DNA from: Rikenellaceae bacterium
GTDB taxonomy: Bacteria; Bacteroidota; Bacteroidia; Bacteroidales; Rikenellaceae
Reading direction: 5' to 3'
DNA: 64,000 nt
NCBI GenBank assembly: GCA_015059965.1
Contig: SUZM01000007.1
Location: 1 to 64,000, forward strand
Position 1 is the first letter of the stretch. Each line of letters opens with the position of its first letter. Position numbers and translations under genes: made by a program. Below the pieces are notes generated by a model. That model made no database searches, was not told the DNA's origin, and was given only the letters and a program-made list of their open reading frames with translations. Positions 52,770 to 61,098 of the stretch are shown here, piece by piece.

Positions 52770-55589
52770 TTAGCGAAGCTTAACGCCGTACTTGCGCTCG
52801 ATGCAGGCGCTGGCCGACTCGTGAAGCTCCTCAACGGTGCTCATCATGCGAACATTCTCGATGCGGATCGTACCGCGCTGCTCAACCGAGGTCAGCGGCG
52901 TGCGCGACGAGAACTTCTTCTGCATCTTGGCAGGAGCCACGAACTTGCCACCGTTGCGGTCGATCGTGGTCATCTTAGCCTTCTCACCCTTCACCGGAGC
53001 GTTCAGACGAGCCTGAGCGGCAGCCGTCGTGTTGTTGCGGGTCAGCACAACATCCGAGATCACCCAAGCGAACGAGTTGTAAGCGCCGGTCTGAACAAAT
53101 GCAGGCTGCGGGTAGAGCATCGTGGTGGCATTGTTACCGGTAGCCGAATCCACATAGGTGTACTCGAAGCCCTTCACGGTGATGGTGTTCTTGTCCTCCG
53201 AAATCTCAACGGGGAAGCCCTTGATACCCTCGGGCAACTTGTTAGCAAACTTACCCGTCTTGATGTTGGCGGCGATCAGATAGTAGTCGTAGTTCTCGGG
53301 GGTCCAAGCGGTCAGCGGTGCGAAATTCTCCACATCGAAGGGAGCGTAAGCCGTGCCGTCGGGCTGGAACTCGATGTACCACTTCGGACCGAACTCCCAG
53401 AGGATCTGCTCATCGTCCGAACCGTTATAAACCGACGAAGGTGCTACATAGAGGTAGTAAGGATCGGCATAGCGCAGGTACGACTCGATGCCCTCGGCGG
53501 GAACCTGGAAGTCGAAGCCCTGGCAGATGGTGCGGTTGTACGAACGGTGCTCCTCGTTCAGACCCATCACCTTGTTGTAGAATTCGGCATAGAGGGCATC
53601 CACCTCATCCTTCGGCTTGCGGCCGTAGGCGGCGTAAACCTCATCAGGCGTGGTCTCCGAAAGGGTCAGATCACCAATGGTTACCGGCGAGGTCTTGTTA
53701 ATCGTGATCCACTCGTCGCTGTTGGCGGGGCTGTACATGATGGTGGCCGAAGCGGTCCAATCACCGGCAACCTCCTCAAAGCGGGCCTGATCTACGGGAT
53801 CGGGCAGAGGCACCTTGGCCGAACGAACCGAAGCCGAAGCGGGCTCACCCATGATCTTATCCTTGTTGTAGGCTACGGCGCCGAGGTAGCTGACAGCGTT
53901 CGGGCGCGAGGAAATTACCATATCGTAACCCTTGCTCGAGTTGATGTGAGCCAGTACGTCACCCGTCAGACGGTTGTACGATCCGTAGGTAGCGAACATT
54001 TGCTTCAGGTTGTCGATGTTGTCCATACCCGACTCCTTCCAAGAACTCTCATAGTCGCAGAGGTACTCTACATAAGCCGCATCGCGCGAGGGGCACTTGA
54101 TGTTGAAGGTAACCGAATAGGGATCGTCGGTCTCAACGGGGGTAACCTCAATGGTCGAGAGCGGCAGGGTCGACTCGGGAATCGTGAACTCGATAATGCT
54201 GAAGTACTGGTTCTCGAAGGTGGGGTGCTGGGCACCGTTGATCTCCTTGGTCTCGGGACCGCAACCATTGACAATGATCACATACTCGTCACCGGGGTTA
54301 GCCCAATAGTTGTTCTCGATGCTGAGCTCTACGTTCTGCATCTCGCCGTTCACGTTGCAAGGGGTATAGTAGGTAAAGTTGCTGAAAAGGTCGAAAGCCG
54401 ACTCCGAGCAACTGAAATAGGGCAGATACTTCTCCCACAGGGCATCGTCGTTCTTGAAGATGGCTGCCTTGAGCTCATCAACAACCACGCTCTTGGGGCC
54501 AAGGAAGAACTGAACAGCCACACAACGATCGTCGGGGATCAGGGTCAGCGTACCACCCTTGGGTGCCAGCGTCGACTCGTCGATGCGGTGCGTACCCTCA
54601 TGCACGTTGGCCGGAGCAGCCTCCATGAGCTGACGGTAGTGGTAACCGGTCCACCAGTTGTCCTGCAGAGGAATCGGGTTCTGACCGGCCTCCTGAGCAT
54701 CCCACAAAGCCTCCATATCGAAGCAGGGCTTGTACCAACCGTAGTTGCGCTCGTCGCCATCGTTGTAGAAGCGTACCCAGTGCAGATCGTCGATGTGGCC
54801 CCACTGATACTCACCCAGCAGGAAGTAGGCGGGAGCACCCGGCGAGATCGAGTAGTACTGCGGCAGACCACCGTTCTCATAGTCGATCACGTTGCCTTTA
54901 TCATCCACCAGATAGCGGTTCTCCCAAGCGTTGTCGAAGGTAAAGGTGTGGTTCTCCGAGATGAAGTTGCCCCATACATAGTCGTTCTGAAGCATGAACA
55001 TCACATCGGTCTTGCCCATACCCTGGAGATAGTTGTATTGAGCCCAATCCAGAAGTGCCCAACGGTAAACCGACTTACCGGACTCAACATCCGGGTTGTT
55101 GATGTTTACATGCACCTTGTAGCCGTCCAACTCCACATCAAACTGCGTAACCTCATCGGTAAACGGCTTGGTAATCACCTCGATGCTGATCACCTCTTTA
55201 TAGTACTCATCGGTGGTGTCGATACCAGCTACATAGACCGTGTAGGTCGAATTGGCATCCAGTGCGTTTACGGTGATCGTGTTCTCACCATCTACGCAAT
55301 CGCCCTTCTGGCCCTGCGAGAAGAGCAGAAGAGCCGACATCGAAGCGGGCTCCTCACCCTGCTTGTAAGCCTTGAAGGCATACTCTTTGATCCCCTCGGT
55401 GGTCAGCGTAAGCGTAGCCTGCGAGGCTCCGGGCTCACCCTTAACAGCCAACGACATCACAGCCTCAACCTCAGGTCCCGGAGGAGGAGGAACATCATTC
55501 GGATTCTCATCCACAGGATCACTGTCGCCACAGCCTACAAAGAAGGCCATACCGAACATCATCAGAAAAAGAAACAATTTGTTTTTCAT
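52770..55589 (-). CDS. Large surface lipoprotein of unknown function
   Basis: A 939-residue lipoprotein: MKNKLFLFLMMFGMAFFVGC with lipobox VGC (Cys20), followed by a linker (DSDPVDENPNDVPPPPGP). Residues about 42-142 look like an FN3-type domain (SQATLTLTTEGIKEYAFKAY ... STYTVYVAGID). The remainder is unrecognised: it is rich in Tyr, Trp and Asp (WYKPCFDMEALWDAQ, NWWTGYHYRQLMEAA) and the tail is basic (APAKMQKKFSSR, ERKYGVKLR). A second FN3-like strand set appears near 480-560. It precedes the TlpA/DUF6029/Omp28 row, separated by a terminator. An outer surface role is likely; nothing shows a substrate. Confidence 0.85.
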   Translation of the reverse strand: MKNKLFLFLMMFGMAFFVGCGDSDPVDENPNDVPPPPGPEVEAVMSLAVKGEPGASQATLTLTTEGIKEYAFKAYKQGEEPASMSALLLFSQGQKGDCVDGENTITVNALDANSTYTVYVAGIDTTDEYYKEVISIEVITKPFTDEVTQFDVELDGYKVHVNINNPDVESGKSVYRWALLDWAQYNYLQGMGKTDVMFMLQNDYVWGNFISENHTFTFDNAWENRYLVDDKGNVIDYENGGLPQYYSISPGAPAYFLLGEYQWGHIDDLHWVRFYNDGDERNYGWYKPCFDMEALWDAQEAGQNPIPLQDNWWTGYHYRQLMEAAPANVHEGTHRIDESTLAPKGGTLTLIPDDRCVAVQFFLGPKSVVVDELKAAIFKNDDALWEKYLPYFSCSESAFDLFSNFTYYTPCNVNGEMQNVELSIENNYWANPGDEYVIIVNGCGPETKEINGAQHPTFENQYFSIIEFTIPESTLPLSTIEVTPVETDDPYSVTFNIKCPSRDAAYVEYLCDYESSWKESGMDNIDNLKQMFATYGSYNRLTGDVLAHINSSKGYDMVISSRPNAVSYLGAVAYNKDKIMGEPASASVRSAKVPLPDPVDQARFEEVAGDWTASATIMYSPANSDEWITINKTSPVTIGDLTLSETTPDEVYAAYGRKPKDEVDALYAEFYNKVMGLNEEHRSYNRTICQGFDFQVPAEGIESYLRYADPYYLYVAPSSVYNGSDDEQILWEFGPKWYIEFQPDGTAYAPFDVENFAPLTAWTPENYDYYLIAANIKTGKFANKLPEGIKGFPVEISEDKNTITVKGFEYTYVDSATGNNATTMLYPQPAFVQTGAYNSFAWVISDVVLTRNNTTAAAQARLNAPVKGEKAKMTTIDRNGGKFVAPAKMQKKFSSRTPLTSVEQRGTIRIENVRMMSTVEELHESASACIERKYGVKLR

Positions 55590-56183
55590 AAAAATTTGGT
55601 AATTTAAAAAATGGAAAAGTTTGTAATTGATAAATTGTTTTTGTAAATTTTTACTAATTATTTTTATAATTTTTTACTAATTTTTTTAATATTTTGCTCA
55701 AATTTACCATTCAATGAGTTACACGGCCCAACAGGCCCTAACTGCTTAATTCGCTGTGCAATATACGGCTTTTTTCGCTTTTGGCAAAATAAATGGTCAA
55801 AAAATAGTTGCCGCAGTCGGATTTTACGCAAAAATGCACGCCAAAGCTAAAAAATTGTAAGATATGCACCTTTTCATGTTGCTGTTTGAAACTTCTCGAC
55901 CAATGATACAAAACACCCTATTTCAACCCGAAAATTACTTCAAAACGGGAACAAATCACGACTTAAGAGAACTTTTAAGGGATCAAACCGATCTGATCGC
56001 GGAATTTTCATCGTAAAACTGAAAGCAAATTTTGGCCGTTTTCTTACAAATCGTAAGTTCACAGAAGAGATCCAAAGAAGAGCGGGGGAACAGAGTGCAG
56101 CAAGGAGCGTGATTGTGAAATCTCACATATAATAAGCACCAAAAATAATTGTGCATTGTGAATGGTAAATGGTGAATTATTTA
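55590..56183. other. Gene-free spacer upstream of the large lipoprotein and rpiB
   Basis: About 590 bp between divergent genes. 55605-55700 is very AT-rich. A minus-strand TAAATTTG at 55699-55706 could be the -7 box for the lipoprotein gene with a leader of about 105 nt. I see no ORF with a plausible start, no RNA gene and no strong hairpin in the rest. Confidence 0.5.
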
Positions 56184-56191
56184 TACCTTTG
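56184..56191 (+). promoter_or_regulatory. -7 box of rpiB
   Basis: TACCTTTG, 39 bp before the rpiB ATG. The -33 region is unclear. Confidence 0.5.
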
Positions 56192-56230
56192 CAGGGCTAA
56201 AATGTAAAAACCTAAAACCGCATACAAAAG

Positions 56231-56665
56231 ATGAAAAAGATTGGTATCGCCTGCGACCATGCGGGCTATGAGATGAAGGAGTTTTTGGTGGGCTGCCTGG
56301 CCGCCAAGGGCTTTGAAGTGCTCGACTTCGGCACGTCGTCCGAGGAGTCGGTCGACTATCCCGACTTCGCCCACCAGCTCGGTGAGGCAATTGACAAGGG
56401 CGAGCTCGAGATCGGCGTAGGCCTCTGCGGCTCGGGCGAGGGAATGGCCATGACCCTGAACAAGCACCAGTCGGTACGCGCCGGCCTGGTGTGGTGCAAC
56501 GAGGTGGCCGGTCTGATCCGCCAGCACAACAACGCCAACGTGGTGGTACTGCCCGCCCGCTTCATCACGAACGATGAGGCCATGCAGCTGGTTTCGACCT
56601 TCCTGGAGACCCCCTTCGAGGGTGGTCGCCACGAACGCCGCGTGGAGAAGATCAAGCTCCAGTAA
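56231..56665 (+). CDS. rpiB: Ribose-5-phosphate isomerase B
   Basis: A 144-residue RpiB/LacAB-type isomerase: IGIACDHAGYEMKEFL (about 4-19), VDYPDFAHQLGEAI (about 41-54), the active-site Cys in GVGLCGSGEGMAMTLNKH (about 63-80), and NNANVVVLPARFI. It interconverts ribose-5-phosphate and ribulose-5-phosphate. It stands alone and converges with ispE. Confidence 0.95.
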   Translation: MKKIGIACDHAGYEMKEFLVGCLAAKGFEVLDFGTSSEESVDYPDFAHQLGEAIDKGELEIGVGLCGSGEGMAMTLNKHQSVRAGLVWCNEVAGLIRQHNNANVVVLPARFITNDEAMQLVSTFLETPFEGGRHERRVEKIKLQ

Positions 56666-56676
56666 GAGCGATTGTT

Positions 56677-56722
56677 AAATAGACAAAGCGAGGCCCGACC
56701 GGGTCTCGCTTTGTCTATTTTA
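56677..56722. terminator. Bidirectional terminator between rpiB and ispE
   Basis: TAGACAAAGCGAG pairs with CTCGCTTTGTCTA around a CCCG/CGGG top, with T-rich sequence after it on the plus strand (TATTTTAAT) and AATAGACA/TTGTCTA-type sequence on the other. Confidence 0.85.
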
Positions 56723-56730
56723 ATCCGTCA

Positions 56731-57552
56731 TCAGAACTCCAGGCGCTCGCAGTGGGTAAAGAGCCCCTCGAAGGGCTGCGCGGAGGGTTCCTGGTCGAAG
56801 AGGCCGAAGAGCGTGGAGCCCGAGCCCGACATGGCGGCATAGCGTGCTCCTTGGGCCAGCAGCTGCTCCTTGATCTGGGCAAGACGGGGATGGGCCGCGA
56901 AGACCGAGGGTTCAAAATCGTTCTTGATCAGCTGCTGCCACCGGGCAATCGGCTCGGCAAGACGTTCGCGCAGCGGGAGCTCGGGCACAGCCGGCCTCAC
57001 GCCGGCGTAGGCCTCGCGGGTCAAGACCCCCTCGTCAGGCTTCACCAACAAGAGCCACAAGCCGTTGAGCGACTTCAGCTCGATGGGGGTCATCTCCACC
57101 CCGCGCCCCGTGCAGAGCTGGGGGCTGTTGCGGACAAAAAAAGCGGTATCGCTGCCCAACTCGGCGGCCAGGGCGATCAGCTCCTCCTCCGCCAGGCGCA
57201 GCTCGAAGAGTTCGTTCAGGGCCAGCAGGACCATTGTACCATCGGCCGACCCCCCTCCAAGGCCCGCCCCGAAGGGGATGCGTTTATCGAGCGTGATGTG
57301 CACCCCGTCCACCCCATGGCGCGAGGCCATCAGCCGAAAGGCCTTCACGCAGATGTTCTGCTCTTCGGGACAATCGACCTCGATTCCCTGCTGCGAGAAG
57401 CTGCAGCCAGACTTCGTCGTGCGCTCGACCTCCACCCGGTCGCAGAGCGCCCGAACGGGCACCATCACCGTCTCCAAATCGTGGTAACCGTCCGCGCGAC
57501 GGCGCAGGACGTCCAATCCGATATTGATTTTACAATTTGCCTTCCATATCAT
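56731..57552 (-). CDS. ispE: 4-diphosphocytidyl-2-C-methyl-D-erythritol kinase
   Basis: A 273-residue GHMP kinase of the MEP isoprenoid pathway. The N-terminal KINIGLDVLRRRADGYHDLETVMVPV (about 7-32) carries the Lys/Asp of the active site, and PFGAGLGGGSADGTMVLLALNELF (about 92-115) is the glycine-rich ATP loop. The C-terminal MSGSGSTLFGLFD is typical. A minus-strand TACTTTTG at 57557-57564 ends 4 bp before the ATG, which would give a leaderless mRNA. Confidence 0.95.
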   Translation of the reverse strand: MIWKANCKINIGLDVLRRRADGYHDLETVMVPVRALCDRVEVERTTKSGCSFSQQGIEVDCPEEQNICVKAFRLMASRHGVDGVHITLDKRIPFGAGLGGGSADGTMVLLALNELFELRLAEEELIALAAELGSDTAFFVRNSPQLCTGRGVEMTPIELKSLNGLWLLLVKPDEGVLTREAYAGVRPAVPELPLRERLAEPIARWQQLIKNDFEPSVFAAHPRLAQIKEQLLAQGARYAAMSGSGSTLFGLFDQEPSAQPFEGLFTHCERLEF

Positions 57553-57556
57553 GGTT

Positions 57557-57584
57557 CAAAAGTAGTGTATTTTTTCTATTTTTG
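57557..57584. promoter_or_regulatory. Divergent -7 boxes between ispE and the GSCFA gene
   Basis: Minus-strand TACTTTTG at 57557-57564 faces ispE and plus-strand TATTTTTG at 57577-57584 faces the GSCFA gene. The -33 boxes are not clear for either. Confidence 0.5.
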
Positions 57585-57604
57585 CACCATAGAAATTGGA
57601 AAAG

Positions 57605-58576
57605 ATGAAATTTCGCACCGAAATCACCCCCGAACCGCTGAATGCCCCCATCAAGATGGGCGAGTCCCTGCTCAGCGTCGGCTCCTGCTTCTCGGAGTTG
57701 ATCGCCGGCAACCTGGCCGAGCGCAAATTCGCCATCACCATAAACCCCACCGGGGTGCTCTTCAACCCCGCCTCAATCGGCCAGAGCCTCGGGCGCTGGA
57801 GTCGCGGCGAGGCCTTTGCGGAGGAGGAGTTTCACCCCTCCGACGAGCTGTGGTTCCACTACGAACTGCATGGATCGCTCTCGCGCAAAACTCGCCACGA
57901 GGCCTGCGAGGCGGCCAACAGGGCCCTTCGCACAGCTTCGGAGGCGCTCCGCAGGGCCGACCGGCTCCTGATCACCTTCGGCACGGCCTGGGTCTACGAA
58001 CTCGGCGAAACGGGCCGCATGGCAGCCAACTGCCACCGCCAACCCCGAAGCCTCTTCAGGCGCCGGCTGCTCTCCGTCGAGGAGATCGTTTCGCTGTGGT
58101 CCGCCCTACTCGATGGCCCGCTGCGCAATAAGCGGCTGATCATGACCCTCTCCCCGATTCGCCACCTGAGCGATGGTGCGGCAGAGAACTCCCTGAGCAA
58201 GGCTACCCTGCGCGTAGCCCTGGCCGAGCTGGTCAATCGTTACCCCCAAATCGACTACTTCCCCGCCTACGAACTCCTGACGGATGACCTGCGCGACTAC
58301 CGCTTCTACGGCGAGGATCTGGTACACCCTTCGGCCCAGGCGGCGGCCTACATCTGGGAGAAGTTCTCCGCCGCCGCCCTCGACCCCGCGCTCCAAAGGC
58401 TCATCGTGCGCCTCGAGGCCCTCAAACGCGCCCGCGAACACCGCCCCCTGCACGCCGGATCGATTGAGCACAACAAATTCTGTATGAATCAGTTGCAAGA
58501 GATCGAAAGATTGGAGCGCGACTTTTCGATCGACCTCGAAGAAGAAAAAGCCTATTTTCAGGCGCAAATCGGCTGA
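57605..58576 (+). CDS. GSCFA domain protein
   Basis: A 323-residue protein of the GSCFA family, SGNH-hydrolase-like. The signature is SVGSCFSELIAGNLAERKF (about 25-43, with the naming motif as GSCFS). Further blocks are NPTGVLFNPASIGQSL, LITFGTAWVY (about 121-130), LTLSPIRHL (near 181) and the DDLRDYRFYGEDLVHPSAQA end with Asp and His of a possible catalytic set. The family is uncharacterised; acyl or acetyl ester chemistry is plausible. The ATG at 57605 was used rather than the TTG at 57596. Confidence 0.88.
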   Translation: MKFRTEITPEPLNAPIKMGESLLSVGSCFSELIAGNLAERKFAITINPTGVLFNPASIGQSLGRWSRGEAFAEEEFHPSDELWFHYELHGSLSRKTRHEACEAANRALRTASEALRRADRLLITFGTAWVYELGETGRMAANCHRQPRSLFRRRLLSVEEIVSLWSALLDGPLRNKRLIMTLSPIRHLSDGAAENSLSKATLRVALAELVNRYPQIDYFPAYELLTDDLRDYRFYGEDLVHPSAQAAAYIWEKFSAAALDPALQRLIVRLEALKRAREHRPLHAGSIEHNKFCMNQLQEIERLERDFSIDLEEEKAYFQAQIG

Positions 58577-58594
58577 AAAGTCGGAGAAAATCGC

Positions 58595-58602
58595 TACCTT
58601 TG
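58595..58602 (+). promoter_or_regulatory. -7 box of the PafA-like gene
   Basis: TACCTTTG ending 6 bp before the ATG at 58609; if used, the mRNA is nearly leaderless. It lies just after the GSCFA stop. Confidence 0.5.
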
Positions 58603-58608
58603 CGGGCT

Positions 58609-60261
58609 ATGAATTGCATCCTGAAAAAGATCATCCTTCTGCTCCTGACGGCAGGCTTTGCACACCTCGAGGTGCTTGGCCAGGTGCCCCGTCTGGTCGT
58701 GCAGATCGTGGTGGGCTCAATGGCCCCCGACCAAATAGAGCGCTACGCCGACCACCTCTCCGAGGGGGGATTCAAACGCTTGCAGCGTGAGGGCATCTGC
58801 TTCAGCTCGGCCGCCTACGACTGCCAGCAGACCCTCACCCTGACCTCCCTGGCCACCCTGACAACCGGAGCACAAGCCTCGACCCACGGCGTCGTGGGCA
58901 GCCACTGGTACGACTACATCGACAACAGCCGGATCACCCTGATTGACGATGCCTCGGTCGTGGGACTGGAATACCACACCGGCGGCGGAGAGTTCTCGCC
59001 CGCCAACCTGATCGCTCCCACCCTTTCGGAGAGCCTGGCCGCCCACTCGCCCGAGAGCCGCATCGTCACCCTCGCCCTCGAGCCCGAGGATGCCGTAGTA
59101 CTGGGCGGCAAGGCGGGCATCACCTTCTGGATGAATCCCGAGCTCTGCCACTGGCGCAGCTCCTCCTACTACCTGCCGATTCTGCCCGAATGGGTGAAGC
59201 AATACAACCGCTCGAAGGCCCCGCTGAACTTCATCCTCCAGCCCTGGAGTACGCTGCTCACCTCGCCGGACTACCTGAACCGCCGCCGCGGAGACATCCT
59301 GGTGCGCATGCCCCAGAAGACCAAAGGCAACCCGCGCCCCTACTCCGGCACCCCGATTCGCGATATCCCCTGCGAGGTGGTCTACCGTTCGGAGTACGAC
59401 CGCCTGCGCTACACCCCGGCCGGCAACAGCGCCCTGTTCGACTTCGCCAAGCAGTGCCTCACGCAACTGAGCCTGGGCGCAGACGAGGTGCCCGACCTCT
59501 TGAACCTCTACCTCTCCACCCCCAAGGTGATCACCGAGGCCTATGGCCCCGAGTCGATTGATGCGGAGGATATGTTCTACCGCCTGGATCGCGATCTGGA
59601 GGAGTTCCTGACCTACCTCTTCGCCCAGATAAGCCCGGATCAGGTGGCCGTTGTTCTGACCGCCGACCACGGCACATCGGCCTCCTACGACTTCGCGGCT
59701 CGCGAATCGGAGCGCTTCAACGTCCCACAATTCGAGATGATTGTCGAGAGTTTTCTGGATGCCCGCTACGGCAAGGCAGACGAGGATTGGCTCCTGGAGT
59801 ATGAGAACAAGATGATCTACCTGAACCACAACCTGATCTACGAAAAGCGCCTCTCGCTGGCCGAGGTGCAGAACGAAGTGGCCACCTTTGCCATGCAGTT
59901 CCGAGGGGTTTCGCACGCCCTGAGCTCCACGGCCATGCGCAACAGTTTCTTCGGCAGCGGCTATGCCCGACTGATGCAGAACAGCTTCTACCCGCGACGC
60001 TCCGGAGATGTGGTACTCAACCTGATGCCCGGATGGATCGAAAAGCGGGAGAACCAACGCTCGGCCGCGGGATCGCTCTACGGCTACGACCGTCGCGTGC
60101 CGCTGCTCCTGCGCCTGCCCGGCGGCAATGAGCACTCAACAGGGGTTGTTAGAAACGAAGAGGTCGATCCGGCCGCCATAGCCCCCACCCTGGCGCAACT
60201 TTTGGGGATTCCCGCACCGGCCGCCTGTGAGATCAAAGCCCTGGAGATCCCCTTTGACTAA
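58609..60261 (+). CDS. Alkaline-phosphatase-superfamily protein with degenerate active site (PafA-like)
   Basis: A 551-residue exported protein; the N-terminal 24 residues are a signal peptide ending VLGQ. The fold is recognisable as PafA-type: LVVQIVVGSMAPDQIERY (about 29-46), GGFKRLQREGICF, TSLATLTTGAQASTHGVVGSHWYD (about 79-102) and VVLTADHGTSASYD (about 348-361). But the active-site positions look replaced: VVD becomes VVG (Gly36), the Asn after HG is Ser, the later DxxxH is lost (LSTPKVITEAYGP), and the THGS His is Ala (SAAGSLYGYD). The ADHG pair remains. It may be a non-catalytic homologue. It is followed by sufE after 60 bp. Confidence 0.8.
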   Translation: MNCILKKIILLLLTAGFAHLEVLGQVPRLVVQIVVGSMAPDQIERYADHLSEGGFKRLQREGICFSSAAYDCQQTLTLTSLATLTTGAQASTHGVVGSHWYDYIDNSRITLIDDASVVGLEYHTGGGEFSPANLIAPTLSESLAAHSPESRIVTLALEPEDAVVLGGKAGITFWMNPELCHWRSSSYYLPILPEWVKQYNRSKAPLNFILQPWSTLLTSPDYLNRRRGDILVRMPQKTKGNPRPYSGTPIRDIPCEVVYRSEYDRLRYTPAGNSALFDFAKQCLTQLSLGADEVPDLLNLYLSTPKVITEAYGPESIDAEDMFYRLDRDLEEFLTYLFAQISPDQVAVVLTADHGTSASYDFAARESERFNVPQFEMIVESFLDARYGKADEDWLLEYENKMIYLNHNLIYEKRLSLAEVQNEVATFAMQFRGVSHALSSTAMRNSFFGSGYARLMQNSFYPRRSGDVVLNLMPGWIEKRENQRSAAGSLYGYDRRVPLLLRLPGGNEHSTGVVRNEEVDPAAIAPTLAQLLGIPAPAACEIKALEIPFD

Positions 60262-60321
60262 AGCGCAAGACGACCACAAAACAAAACGATACAGACACGA
60301 AAAGAGAAAGAGAATAAGGAT

Positions 60322-60738
60322 ATGGACAAGATTCAAGAGGAGATTATCGAAGAGTTCTCCCTGTTCGAGGATTGGCTCGACAAGTACGACTACCTGATCA
60401 GCCTGAGCGATTCGTTGCCCGCAATCAGCAACGAACACCGCACCGAAGCGTACCTGATCGAGGGGTGCCAGTCGCGTGTGTGGGTCGATGCCGAGTTGGT
60501 GGAGGGCAAGATGCAGTATCATGCCGACAGCGATGCCATCATCACCAAGGGGATCATCTCGCTGCTGATTCGCGTACTGAGCGGGCGCACCCCCGAAGAG
60601 GTACTCGCCACCGAACTCTACTTCATCGACCGCATCGGTCTGGGCGAGAACCTCTCCCCTACCCGTGCCAACGGATTGGTGTCGATGATCAAGCAGATGC
60701 GACTCTACGCCCTTGCGTTCCAAACCAAAGCCAATTAA
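60322..60738 (+). CDS. sufE: SufE-family cysteine desulfurase activator
   Basis: A 138-residue SufE protein. The sulfur-accepting Cys is in LIEGCQSRVWV (Cys49). DADSDAIITKGIISLLIRVLSGRTPEEV-like block (about 68-95) is as in the family. It takes sulfur from SufS to build Fe-S clusters. It lies 6 bp before the DUF59 gene, another Fe-S assembly protein, so they form a small assembly operon apart from the main suf genes, which are not in this window. Confidence 0.93.
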   Translation: MDKIQEEIIEEFSLFEDWLDKYDYLISLSDSLPAISNEHRTEAYLIEGCQSRVWVDAELVEGKMQYHADSDAIITKGIISLLIRVLSGRTPEEVLATELYFIDRIGLGENLSPTRANGLVSMIKQMRLYALAFQTKAN

Positions 60739-60744
60739 GCGACC

Positions 60745-61068
60745 ATGATCACAAAAGAGGAGATTTTACGCATCGAGGAGGAGATAGTCCTCTCGCTGAA
60801 AAACATCTACGATCCGGAAATTCCGGTCAATATCTACGACCTGGGGCTCATCTACGAGATTGACTTCACACCCGACGGGGTGGCCACGATCCGCATGACC
60901 CTCACGGCCCCCAACTGCCCGATGGCCGATATGCTGGTGGAGGATGTAAACCAGCAGGTGGCCAAGGTGAAGGGCGTAAAAGAGGTGAATGTGATTCTGA
61001 CCTTTGACCCCGTGTGGGACAAGGATATGATGACCGAGGAGGCCAAACTGGAACTCAACCTCTTCTAA
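60745..61068 (+). CDS. DUF59/MIP18-family Fe-S assembly protein (SufT-like)
   Basis: A 107-residue protein of the DUF59 (MIP18) family: LSLKNIYDPEIPVNIYDLGLIYEI (about 17-40), then RMTLTAPNCPMADMLVEDVNQQVAKVKGV (about 50-78, with the conserved Cys in APNCP) and VILTFDPVWDKDMMTEEAK. Members help insert or mature Fe-S clusters. It directly follows sufE and precedes the DUF2851 gene by 30 bp. Confidence 0.92.
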   Translation: MITKEEILRIEEEIVLSLKNIYDPEIPVNIYDLGLIYEIDFTPDGVATIRMTLTAPNCPMADMLVEDVNQQVAKVKGVKEVNVILTFDPVWDKDMMTEEAKLELNLF

Positions 61069-61098
61069 GTACCCCGTCAGCAAAAACCAGCGAGGAGC

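Noticed and set aside
52821..55607. 928-codon open frame on the plus strand
   Set aside because: It lies entirely opposite the large lipoprotein gene, has no family features, and its length follows from codon bias of the minus-strand gene. The minus-strand product has a proper signal peptide and lipobox.
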